A stretch of 28,733 bases of DNA from Gnetum montanum (taxonomy: Eukaryota > Streptophyta > Gnetopsida > Gnetales > Gnetaceae), in assembly GCA_015680685.1 (NCBI GenBank), contig MNCI01002829.1, forward strand, positions 412,458 through 441,190. Reading direction: 5' to 3'. The translations under genes were made by a program, and so were the position numbers. The notes under the pieces were generated by a model. It was not told the DNA's origin. It saw nothing but the letters and a program-made list of their open reading frames with translations, and did no database searches. Every line of letters starts with the position of its first letter. Positions within the stretch are counted from its first letter, which is position 1. Positions 8,704 to 20,700 of this stretch are shown here, piece after piece.

Positions 8704-11700
8704 GTATGTTATTCCTTTATGTTTAATATTTTCAGGTTGTTTTCTTATTGCAATATATGTCTAAAATTTAAGGAATTTTCATCTTTGATTTGAGAGTGTG
8801 GGGTATATTATTATTTAGATTCTTCAAAATATCATAAGTTTTCCCTTCATTTATTTTCAAGCAGGTAAATCTAGAGAAGAATCAAGCATTTGCTGAATTT
8901 CTGACCCCAGAAGATGCAAGTGCAGCAATACTGTTAGATGGGAAAATGTTTCGTGGAACTGGTCTGAAAATAAAGCGGCCAAAAGATTTTGTTGAACCTG
9001 CAGTAAGATTACTCAATGAAGGCATTTTATTTCATTATCCATCTTAAACTATATTCAGTATTTTCTGTGAATAGTCTTTTGTTTTATCTTCTATTGCAAT
9101 TTTATGTATTTAAAAGTGTGAAATTTTGTTTTAAGTGCATCTAGTCGTATACTCTTACATTACACAGAGTGTGCATGCATATGATGGTGCATTGTATTTT
9201 ATGTTGATACACAAACAGAGTGGTATTTATTGTAATATGCATGATCTGAAGGAAGCTGCCTTGTTTTATTAATATTCCATGAAATAATCCCCAATAGTAA
9301 TATGACCATGCTAGTTTATAATTTTGTGACATTTCCATAGTTTGTTTTTCTTATTTTTAATCTCTATTCTTGAATTTTATATCTAGTCATCTTGTTTTTT
9401 GAAATTGAGAATTGCATAGAATATGTGGTCTACAAGTCAGGGATCATTGCATCGAGTAGACAGTCGATTATGATAAATCATTGTCAAATCCCTTACCTAC
9501 CTTAATGGGTTAGCCCAGGTTGATTGAATGAAGGCACCAAGATGATGATGATTTTTATGTCAATGAAAATGGAATTTGAGTCTACGACATCTTTTAATTC
9601 ATGCTTAAATTGAATTTAAAGACACATCCTTTTATACAGATAGGTTTTGACATGTTTAAATTGAATGTATGTTTAGCATACCATTCTTCCTTGAACTTTT
9701 TACGACTGCAGAAGTTAAATAGCTTTGGCCCGTAGCCTTGGAGGTAAGTTTCTAGAGAATTGTCACTGATATTAAAAGTTCAAATTCCCCTGATAGCAGG
9801 CTGATATCCTAGCTTGAAAACTGCTATTCACCTGTCAAAAATCGTATAAAAGAAAGAAACACAAAGGGATGTGTATAGCCATATGCCCCTGAAAGACTAC
9901 ATAGTAGCTTATTAGAACTTTGTCAATACAAGGATTTGTATATTTGTATTTTTACTGGAATAAATCATATGACTATTCTTGAATGTTCAATAGGATACTT
10001 AGCTGTGGGTCCCTATATACAAGTACCCTGACTTAATAGTGATTATAAAAATTATTATAGCATAAGAACAGGTCTTACGTGTGATTCTTTACGTTCTTAA
10101 TTATACAGGACCTGTTTCAGATATTAATTGCTAAATATTCCATTAGCTAATTTTTCTTGCTGATCCATAAAGAGAGCTAGGCATAGATAAAGTTTTTCCC
10201 CATTTACAACTACATATTTGGTCAGTGCATGTTCCATTAATCTGTATTAATAACAGATACATTAGGGGTTTGCATCTAGTTAAAGAACCTTGGACATTTG
10301 GTGATGGTGCTCTTGATTGTCACTGTGCTTATTATAGTAGGTACTTTTAGTTCTAAAGTAGGCTATCTATGTAGCAGGGGTTCAGAGAATTACTGTTGTG
10401 GTGCAGAATGGTGTCATGGAGAAGGTGTTGCCTACTGCTGATTCTGTTTCAATGGTTGTTAATGATTCCCCTAATAAGGTATGTATAAGTAATTATAACA
10501 TACTGTTATTTGGTTTAGGTATCTGCATAACATCAGCATTTCAGGGATGTTAACTAACCAAAATTGCTGTGCATACGTTTTGCATAAATTTATTCACTGT
10601 TAGACTAGGGAATATGTCTTGTTATACTTTACTTATTATAGACTTTTGGGCAATGTTCCTTGAAAGTATTGCTTGAATAGTGGTTTAGTGAGCCTGAATA
10701 GAATTAACTTGTTTGTTATGTAAGAACTTTCATGTTAGGATTTACGTTTTGGATAAGTCATAAGTATATATCTTTGTTATATTTGCAAAGTACCATCATG
10801 ATGTAGCAATTTAAAAATAATTTTTTAGAACTTCTGGATTGAAGGATCAATGTTCTTTCCCTTTTTCTTCAAAAGCTTATATTGATCATATATCAGTAAC
10901 CATGGTTTACTAAGATAAGCGATAGCCATTAACAAAACAACAGTGTTGACCAAATTTCCTTCTCACCACTGGTGAACTTTGAAATAATGTTAATCTATCA
11001 CATGGAAAAGTTCATAAGCGATATATTTTGTAATATATTGGCTTGCATGTAATTACAATTAATTCAGAGTTAGCTAACATGTTTAGTTTGATATATTTCA
11101 ATATGATAGATTTTTTTTTTTGAGGAATAGTTCAGGCTTTATTAAAGAAAAAATAGAAACTTTTACAACCGGGAAAGGGCACCTGGCATCTACCATCCCG
11201 TGTGCTGATACCACAGAAGTTGCAGGTGTCAGCCCACAGTCAAATAAAAAACGAACCCCAAAACCCCAGAAACCCAAAGAAAAAGAGGGTTTGCAGATGC
11301 TCGCACAAATCGGAGTCAATTGCAGAAAATTGCAAAGCCAATACAACCTATTGCAAACATCAAAACGTAGCTCAACTCAAGCCTCCCACCCCCTAGAAAC
11401 CTCTCCAGGGCAGTGACCAATAGCCATCCAACCAGTCATTTGCAACCAAAGGAAATTGGTGTCTCGGCTAATCCCAGCCATGGTGTCTGACCATATCCCC
11501 TAGTGCCATTCCCACCCGATCCCAGCCTTCTACTATGTCCTGCTGCAAATTCTCTGCACCTAACTGCGTTCCCCTTTCATCCCTTAGCCATGGACTGTCG
11601 TGCTGTAGCAACTGTTGAATTAGCTCTTGTCTTTGCTGGTTCCTACGAGACAGATCCTACCATTCTTCCGTGTGTCTAGCAACCAAATTGATTGCCTTTT

Positions 11701-14700
11701 GCAGAATCTCCTCATAGGCATTCCAACCATCGTCACAAAGCTACCTCTCCTCCTCTCGAGCCTGTTTTGCCACCACCTTGCACACCTTCCTGACCTCCAT
11801 CAACATCAGTGATGCCTGTTTGCTTCCCCCTGTAAAGCTGTCGAGGAACTTGCCACCCCATTCCCCTTATTGGTTGGCCTAGAGCTAGATGTAGCAACCC
11901 CACGATTGTCCCAAAACCTTCATCTTCAGTAAACCAGCAAAGGTGTCAAATTGACCATCGTTGGGACCTCTGTCCCATGCTACCAAAGTGCCAAGATAAG
12001 CCTTGCATGCCTTCTCAGAGGTCCCATGCTACCAAAGTGCCAAGATAAGCCTTGCATGCCTTCTCGGTCTTCGTTGCTGCTGGGAATTTGGGAGAAAATG
12101 CGGTATGTTAACCTGCAGTCCTAGCCTAAGGCAGTGCATAAGCACGAAGTGCACTCCCAGCAACTTCGGCATAGTGCCAAATTGCACTAGGAACGTGTCA
12201 ACAAGGGCTGTTGCCTTATGCCATAACAGTGGCAGCGCAATCCGAGGTACATGGTTATTGGTCATTTTCGGCATAGGGCCATGGAAGAATTGATGCGTGT
12301 ACTCATAACTATGAAGCATTGGTTGAAACTCCTCACCCTCAGCTAGAACACCCAATGCCTCAACCACAGCCCCCTTAGTTAGCAAGATCCTTCTTCCCTG
12401 AAATGTTGTTTCCTCCCCAACCCAATGCTCAAAGAAAGTGCCATCCACCAAATCTGGCACCCCATTGATTTGGGGCAGCAAATCTGCCTAGCTGGTCCTT
12501 TGCACTAGCGCCCACAACTTTGTGTTGTCTCTGAATGCTTTTACTGCTGGTTGTTGATAATGTAAGAGCCCCATACGGAGCGTTGCTTCTTCCCACAACC
12601 GAAGTCCCTTAGCAGCAACAATTGATGGCAACGACAGCTATTGCCCTTTGAAAATCAGGTGGTTGCGGTGCTTCCAAGCTGCCCACAGCACTGTTTGTTC
12701 CTTCTTATCCTTGTGTAGTCTAGCAGGTGGCCCAAGTTTTGCGGCTTGCTAGGTGTCAAGCATGTATGGACATTGGTAAATTAAATGATTAATCATTTCT
12801 ATATTCTCCATGTAGATGGGGCATCGGGGGTTGATATCCAGACCTCTCTTGTAGGAAACCTCACATTGGCAGTGCCCTATGGGCAACCAGCCATATGAAA
12901 ACCTTGATTTTCTCATGCATTTGACCTTGCCATATAGTCCTCCACCCTTGCCATATAGTCCTCCACCTAGGGGTCAGCGGAAAACGATTCTGGATTACCT
13001 TTTTTAAGGGTCGTGCCTAGCAGTTTGCACTCCCTCATCTGATTCGCATGCTGACATAGCTCTCGCCAAAACTGCGACCCTCTCGAACCAGCCTCCCATA
13101 ATTGATATTTCCCTCTAATAATGTTGATCCATTGGGCATGTCATCTCTCAAGCGCCATTAGTTAGTTGGCAAGTCTTTGCATCCCCAATAGGACCTCTTC
13201 CTCGAAACTCAGAAGATCGATTCCCCTTGCATTTTCCCAGCAAACTAGGTGTAGTTTTCCTCCTCCTTTGCCTCCTGACCAGACAAACCACCTTATAATC
13301 TGGTCAATTATTTGTGTCTCTCCCTTAGGCGGTCAAATCATGGAGGCCATAAATCTTGCCACTGCCATTAGAACAGATGACGGGAGAATTATTTTACCGT
13401 TTCTTGATATAAATCTGTTTGTCTAGTGCGCAGCCTTTGTTTCTAATTTCTGAATGAGTGCATTCCATGTTGACCTCTTGTGCCAATCAAAGATTGGCCT
13501 CCCAAGTTACGAATCCTACACCATCCTAGGCAAGATACCTAAGACCTGACAAATTTGGCCCTTCACCTGTGCATCTGTGTTGATCAAGTGCAATGCGGAC
13601 TTTGCCTTATTAACCACAAGTCCCAATTCCACATCCATTTGCTCTAGTGCTTTTTGGAGGGCTGCCGCCTAAGGCAAGGCCGCACGTGCAAAAATAATAG
13701 TGTCATTGGCATAGTGCTCCACGATGCAGTGCACCCTAGCCATCGACACACCTCGAAGTGCCTCCATCTCGCAGTACCTTTGCAACAAATCCATTATCAG
13801 AATAAAAAGCAGAGGTGAGAAGGGGTCTCCTTGATGCATGCCCTGCCCAGGCGCATCAAAACCCCAAAGCCTCCCCTCAATGTTGAAAGAGTGCCATCCC
13901 GACAACTTAATTGGCAAGCACAAATGCACAAAATCCACTGCAAAGCACAACATTTCTTACAGTGCTATCCAGCTTACGGTGTCGTATGCCTTCATGATGT
14001 CCAATTTTACACACATCCCAAGGAACCCAGACATCCAAAATGAGTGCAAAACTTCTTGCATCAGGATTACCTGGTCTTGAAGGAAACAACCCTTCACAAA
14101 ACCTGCTTGATTTTGCTCTGGCATCGATAGGCCACCCCCACTCTTGCACCCCATCGATGTGCAGGGGATCCATAGTAAAGAGGCCTTCTCCTCAGGCCCT
14201 CCTGCAATCACATTCTCAGGCTCTCCTTCCTTCTCTGGCTCTCTTGTAGTCTCAGTTCCCTCGATTGCATTTCCTCTATCATCTTTTTTGGAGGTATTAC
14301 CTCCTTCGTGGGAACCTGCACAGCCTCCCCTTTTTGGATTTGAAACCATCTTGGCGCATCCCCTTGCCTGCCCTTGGGTTTTGCCGTGTCTTTGGGTTTT
14401 CACCTCACTTTGCAGTTTGCGGCCAGATGTTTGGCCTTTCCATAGACCACACAACCCTTCCCACCCTGTAATGGCGGAGTGGGTTCCTTCAAGTTTTTGT
14501 ATTCAATTTTGATGGTTTCTTTGCTATCGCGAAAGTTCCTTGACTAGGTCTTTTGACAAAAGAGGGTGCTAGACACAAAAGCATGCGAAACCCATTCTCG
14601 TCATGGAGTTAGTGAAGTGGTCTAAAGTACTAAAGTCCCCAAACATGCTTGCAAATGCTTCAAGGAACTTCAACATCGACATCTCCCATGGGATCTGAGA

Positions 14701-17700
14701 CGCCCTAATCCAAATCAGCGCTTGAGCAAACAAGTCTTCTTCCTTGTGTGCCCTTGCCCTCCATGGGGTCAAGGCGAGGCCTTGTGCCCCATAGAACTAG
14801 GGTCCCTTAGTCAAAAAATGGTTGTGCTCCTCGACATACTGGAAGATAAACAAAAGCAAGTCACCCAACAGGCATTGAACCCCAACATCCATGTGGTCTA
14901 TGCCCATTTCACAATGAGATCTAGTCTAGGCCTGACTCCCCTAGAAACAAATTTATTGATGAGGTTGCATTCCATCCTTTGTATTCCCTCCTTGGATTGG
15001 CCTTTCATCTGCAACTGTATGTGACCTTCCTGTTGATGGTAGTCTTCAATTCCTCCTACTCCTGGTTTGCACCTCCTTCCATTAGGCCTTCCTATCCCTG
15101 GGCCATCCATCAGCACCCAAATCGATCCATGTCCACCACCCTCCCCTCTCGTGGCCACCTGCACATGCCCACTCCCACTGGAGCCAGCAGCTCCCCCTGT
15201 GTTGTCTTGTCTGCCATCACCCGCTCCCCCACCAGTGCTCGCAGCCACTTCCACAACCGTACTTGCACCTGCTTCTGCTCCCTTGTCCGCTCCTCCCATT
15301 TCTTCTTTTCTCCATTTTAATATGATAGATTTAAAATAACCATTGTTGCTTATTTTCATAATTTTATCATTCTGGTTGGAATCTCAGGTTCCTGTTAATG
15401 TGGCTTGTATAAAATTTATTTTAATGTTTGCATGTTTGCGATGTGGCTTGCAGATTTTTATTGGAGGGATTCCTCATACAATGAGTTCTAAGAAGGTGAG
15501 ATAAAATTTGTTATATTATTATTTTGAGTTTTTGACACGTTGTATCTCGTATATTGAATGCTTTGATGTAGATTCATTGTTCTTGTGGTCTGTAGTTGAT
15601 TGTGATGTTAAATGCAGTGATGTTTATCTGGGTAAATGATGATAAAATTATACTTTTGTAGTGTCAACAAGGTGTTAATGATCACAAGATTTTTTTTGTA
15701 CTAGGTTAAAGATATTGTCACAGCATTTGGACAGTTGAAGGCATTCCATATGGAAGTTAACAAGAATAATAAGCCTCCACATGCGTTTGTCTTCCTTGAG
15801 GTAATTAGTTGAATTCCTTTATTCCTCTTGCTTATCAGCACATGTTTCCTTTCTTTCTTTTGCAGAAATTTGGTTACATTTCCTTCATTAAAATTTCATT
15901 GATCATTTTCTGATTGTTAATACTTATTGACATTCAATATAGTTGCCCTCAACTTTTTATCGGTTTTATTTTCTTTGATGGGAAATGATTAATAATTAAC
16001 TGTTTATCATAGTTTCTCTTTCATAACTATGTCATTAGACATAGTAGATTATGAAATAAATACCACATTTTGCAGCAAATTTGGCCAAGCTTATTTACAG
16101 ATAGGTGTACGTACATGGCTAGGAGTTTCAATTTAAGAAAAACAAAAATCTGAACAAATTCTGTTTTAATACCAGAGGGATATTTCATATCAATTACTTG
16201 GAAGTACTCATGCATAATTGTGTATTCAAAATTACTCACAGTTCTAAATTTTGGTGTTTAAATTGCTTTTCTTCGTGAACAAGCAAAATGAGATTATATT
16301 TATAACATTAAGATTTGAAACATAAATTAGTTTTAAAGTATATAATCTTAGCTTTTTATCTGTTATTATAATTTCTGTAATATGATTTTATCAGCATTGT
16401 GTTATTATTAAGGTCAAAACAAAATAGCATTCTCTATTTATATTCCTTACATCTAGATTTCAAAAGTTGTTTTTTTAATCAACCTTTTAAATGTTGAAGT
16501 AAAAACCAACAGTATTTCATAGTTTATGCTACTTCATAGAAAATCCGTTGGTATGAACTAAAAACACATTGGTGGTGAATGCTCAATGCTACACATTTCA
16601 CATAACTAGAAATGGGAATTTTCTTTTCGTTGGCTTGTAACATTGACATCATACACATTAAAATGTTGGTGAATATGTTTTCAATGTGAACTTCCCCTTT
16701 GAATTAGGATTGCCTTTTTAGTTAGTGGACAATTACATGTGTATCTTGATGTATTCATGATTATTCATAAGATTTGTTTATTTGGCAAGAATTAATGAAT
16801 ATTGGGACATATGGTTTAGAGTTGAATCCCATACTAGATGTTAAGTTGGTTGAAAAATTTTCTTTTACCTTCTATATCTTTCTTTCTGTTTTTTTTTCCT
16901 CAAAATTTAATGGTGGGCATCTCCATTTAATTTGGAGATTTCTTGGTAAAGCTTATAAGATTAATCATCAACTTTAAATCTGGGGTACTTTTATATCTTT
17001 TACATTCCTAGCATTATCCCAACTACGTGGGGCTGGCTATATGAGTTCTTTTACATATTTGCTTTTGTTAAGAGCCAAATAAATACTAATACTCAAATCT
17101 TGGATGTGTTTCTTTATGTAAGCAAACCAACTATGTTTTGGTCTATGTCTTTGTTGGTTCCCTCAACTATAATAAAGTGACCTCTGCTAGTAGGAGCATT
17201 CTTTGATCTTCTTAATACATGACCAAATCAGTGAAGATAATAGGAGGTACTCCCGAACTTTCCCTAATAAGAGAGTTGTTGACGTAATCATTCTTAGTCA
17301 CACCCAACATCCACCTTAGTATTTACTTCTCTGCCATATGTATGCATTGTAACTAATGTTTTTTTGATAGGCCACCATTTTGCACCATAAAAGATAGCAG
17401 TTCTATAGAACTTACCCATCAATCTAGTATGGATTCTTCTATCACAATGTACGCTACTAGCTTTCTGACATTTCCTCCATATTACTTACTGTGAAAAATG
17501 TGTTAGTTTTGAATTTTAATCTTCATTTCTTCATTACTTGCTTTTCTACTGAGAGTGCACTCCATGTATTCTGTTTTACTTTTACTAATCCTCAACCTTT
17601 CTTCATTACTTGCTTTTCAACTAAAAGTGCACTCCCTGAATTTTGTTTTACTTCTACTAATCCTTAACCCTTTTGACTCTAGGGTGGACTTTCTTAGATT

Positions 17701-20700
17701 CATCCATCAAAACAACAATATCATTAACGAAAAGCATGCACCAATGGATATCATCTTGAATAGCTTTAGCTAACTTACCCATAATAATGACAAACAAATA
17801 AGGGCTTGGAGCAGATCCTTGGTGTAACTTGACCTTCCTAGGAAAGTCAGAAGTCTCTCAATAGATGGTACCAATATGAATTGTAGCTCCATTATGCATG
17901 TCTTGAATAGGCTTTATGTACCCAATAGTGAATATCCTTCCTTTTTAGTGCCCACCAAATAATATCTTGGGGAACACTATCATACTCTTTCTCCAAGTGA
18001 ATATCATATGCAGGTTCCTACTTTGACAGCCGAAATTTTCTATCAACTGTTGTAGCAAGAAGATAGCTTCCATAGTTGATCTTCTAGGCATAAAACTAAA
18101 CTGATTTTTAGAAATAGTTGATTCTTGCCTTAAGCGTTGTTCTAAAACTATTTTCTATAATTTCATAGTATGGCTCATAAGCTTGATGCCTATATAGTTC
18201 CCAGAGTTTGGGATGTCTCCATTGTTCTTGTAGATGAGCACTATAGATGGGTAAAGCGTATAAGATTATCTGATTTAATAATACAACAATTAAACGGAAA
18301 TGAAATTCCTAATTTATTGGAAAATTAAGTCTTTCATGTATACTGTTTCTAATATTTATAACTTACTTTACACTTATGCTTTGGCCCTTTTATAGATGAT
18401 GTTTTTTAAATTTTCCCAAAAAAGCATCCAACTGAAATATCAATCTGTTAAACCTTTTTTACTTTACACATGCTCAGACAAGTTGGGTAGTTTTATTTTT
18501 ATTTTTAACATTTAATTAATTGTAATGGGAATATATTTAATTGCTTTCCAATTTAGTGTTCATTATTTTTGGAGTAAACATTGTACTTTGTCCAAAGACC
18601 TATTCCAAAGATTTTTATGAAAATGAGCTGTACTGTGTAGAATACAGGATGTAAAGAAGTGATAAAGTTCCCCCTTCTCTAAACAACTACAATGTAAAGG
18701 AAGAATTTCTGTTCCAAAGCTATGCCAAATTGAACAATAGCATGACAAATGGTGAAATTTGATGGGAAGGCCACAGAAGAAGGCCTTCTTGATCTTTGAA
18801 TGCCTGTTCTAGATGGGTGGGGAATAGTTGGCATTGCCAAAAAAAGAGAGACAATAAAAGGAACAAAGAAGAAGAAGACATTGATGGCTTCATAGTCAAG
18901 ACCCTATCATAGTGTTAAGCAAGCTACTTTTGTTTAACATTAATGCTATAGTGCTACAGTGTTGAAAGTAATGCTTTAGTGCTACACTGTTTAAAGGAAT
19001 GCTCTAGTTGCTATAGGTACAGGTTTCTCTTAGCCTCGTAAAAAATTTCCCACTGTTTGTAGCAGTGATGGTTTGGTTACATACTTCTTTGTAAGCTACC
19101 CTGATCAGCTTGATCTTTCTCATCCTTAAGCTTCTGTCATCTGCTTTCTCATTGACTGAATACATGCTATCTAGTGATAAGGCTAGCTCTTTCTTACTTA
19201 GTTTTGGCACATACACAAGCATCCTTATATTTACTGCCTGATGTTATTCAATTGCTGCACTTTGTCGGTGCATAGGGTATATCGTAGTATCATATGGATT
19301 CTTGAAGACCCCTATACTGTTAGTTTTATCCAAGTGAACTGTGACTTTAAAGGATTTCCACTGTTGTTATGGACCTTAAAGTGGTCTAGTAATTGCCAAG
19401 AGATGATACTTGTTTCCTTTATTTTATCTTTTTGCTTCATATTTCCTTTTGTTATGCATTAGCCAATTGGCAGTTACATGTACTTCAAATCTTCATCAAT
19501 TATATTTCTGGAATAGTTATCCCTTTAACCGTTATTTACTGGTAATAGAGTTAATTAGTTGGTTTTATGTCTGGGCAGATTAACATTGTTGCATTTTCCT
19601 AATTAATAAAAGTCATTGTTTCCCATAATTATTGCTACCCTATTGATATGTTGCCACATCCTGTATATGAAGTAATGCGTTCCTTTCATTTGCAACTAAA
19701 CAAAGTGATAGTTTTCTTTTTTTCGTTTCTTTTATTGTTGTAATATTGATATGGTATTAGTGTGGTACTTGGCATGTACCTAAAATTTGCAAGCATTAAA
19801 GTTATTATTGATTTTGAGGCACCAACATTGGGGAGGAGAATTGTGAGCAGTTGTTGTATGTCATGCTCTCCTGCTGTCTCCAGCGACTCGTGAGTAGCAT
19901 CTAATTACTTGTGCCATTTCTTTACATCTTCATAAATTTAACAGACTTTCATTATTTGATCTGTTTACAAATATTAATATTTGAACCGCTTTGCCACCCA
20001 AAATATCCTATATTTGTAATTTTTGTTCCTCTGTATATTGCTGAAGATTGTGGATGCTTTCTGTGTTTTGTTTTTATTTTTGTTTCTTTGTATTTGGCTG
20101 CTGAAAAGCTTTTATTCAACACAGATTTGAACATCACATATTTAACCAAAATTGGAAAGAGGTTCTGTAATATTTATTATGTTATATGCTAAATTGGTCT
20201 CTTGTTCTTGCCATGATATATTTCTATGATCATAGACTTGCTGGATAAGTTAATTAGTTAAATCTAAATTTAAGAGAAATATCATAGCTGCTGGAGAGTT
20301 TTATCTAATCTCTGCCTATACTTCAAAATGGTAAAATAAGTTATAATTAGTTTTTGTACTTATTTATTTTTTCAAATTAGCTTCAGCTCATCCAGCGAGA
20401 GCCTGAAATTCTAGAATTATTTGGCGTTGTCCGATGTATTAAGGTAGGTGGCTGTGTTTCCTATTTGATTGGTAGCATTGGCCACGCTCTTTTTATGGCG
20501 TATCTGTATATCATACTATGCGGATACGATGCAATTTGTATTCTCGCTCGCTAAATTTTTTAATTTAAAGAGAGTACGAGGATGCAATTTGTGTTCTTGC
20601 ACGCAAAATTTATTAGTTTTAAGAGAGTATGAGATTTTTAAAATATTATTCATGGAGAGTTTTGTTTGTCAGTGAAATTTCTTATTTGTGGAAATTAGGT

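Larger units (their letters stand above)
9003..10406 (+). other. Intron 3 (1.4 kb) with SINE-like remnants
   Basis: This AT-rich intron separates RRM1 from the linker exon. It contains a possible non-LTR element tail near 9490-9556 and a tRNA-like A/B box pair near 9733-9788, annotated separately. The rest shows no gene. Near the acceptor three AGs lie close together at 10377, 10385 and 10406. Confidence 0.75.
11600..14125 (-). pseudogene. L1 ORF2 remnant: reverse transcriptase without endonuclease
   Basis: Minus-strand frames carry NQAGFVKG, then VKLDIMKAYDTVSW, then, in another frame, GMHQGDPFSPLLFILIMD and EHYANDTIIFARA, then NKAKSAL and RNGKIILPSSVLMAVARFM. This order is that of L1 reverse transcriptase from the QAGF block onward. 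The catalytic F/YADD is YAND (13702-13713). Downstream, a stretch around 12650-12850 resembles the zf-RVT region of plant LINE proteins. The endonuclease and the first RT block are absent, with ORF1 sequence running straight into NQAGF. Multiple stops and frameshifts are present. Confidence 0.85.
11114..15318 (-). mobile_element. L1-type LINE, antisense in intron 4, internally deleted
   Basis: The element reads on the minus strand and is flanked by a perfect 14-bp target duplication. Its 3' end is a poly(A) run (T-run at 11111-11121) preceded by an AATAAA signal (complement of 11138-11143). In order it holds ORF1 remnants with a DUF4283-like region and a zinc-knuckle-like stretch, then L1 reverse-transcriptase motifs, then a zf-RVT-like tail. 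Intact plant L1 elements are usually about 6 kb; this one is 4.2 kb and lacks the endonuclease domain. Stops and frameshifts make it non-autonomous and dead. Confidence 0.9.
10479..15453 (+). other. Intron 4 (5.0 kb), expanded by an L1 LINE
   Basis: The donor is gtatgt and the acceptor gtggcttgcag. Without the LINE and one target-site copy (11114-15332 region) the intron would be only about 0.75 kb. The flanking intronic parts (10479-11099 and 15333-15453) hold nothing else that I recognise. Confidence 0.85.

Noticed and set aside
8704-8793. Treating the 543-codon open frame as a complete single-exon protein
   Set aside because: The last 29 codons after 8703 are intron read-through. A GTATGT donor at 8704 and the RRM1 continuation at 8865 show that splicing is needed.
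9733-9788. Possible tRNA gene from A- and B-box-like motifs
   Set aside because: No acceptor or anticodon stem can be formed, so it is kept only as a weak SINE remnant.
12029-12481. Minus-strand 150-codon frame as a separate gene
   Set aside because: It lies inside the L1 LINE after the reverse transcriptase and continues the decayed ORF2 tail; not a host gene.
14144-14512. Plus-strand frames opposite the L1 element
   Set aside because: They are shadows of minus-strand LINE coding sequence, with Pro/Ser-rich content from the complement of Gly/Glu codons.
19004-19222. Minus-strand 72-codon frame, faintly like a Copia 'YVPKL' segment
   Set aside because: The similarity is a few residues only, and no neighbouring Copia domain or LTR was found.
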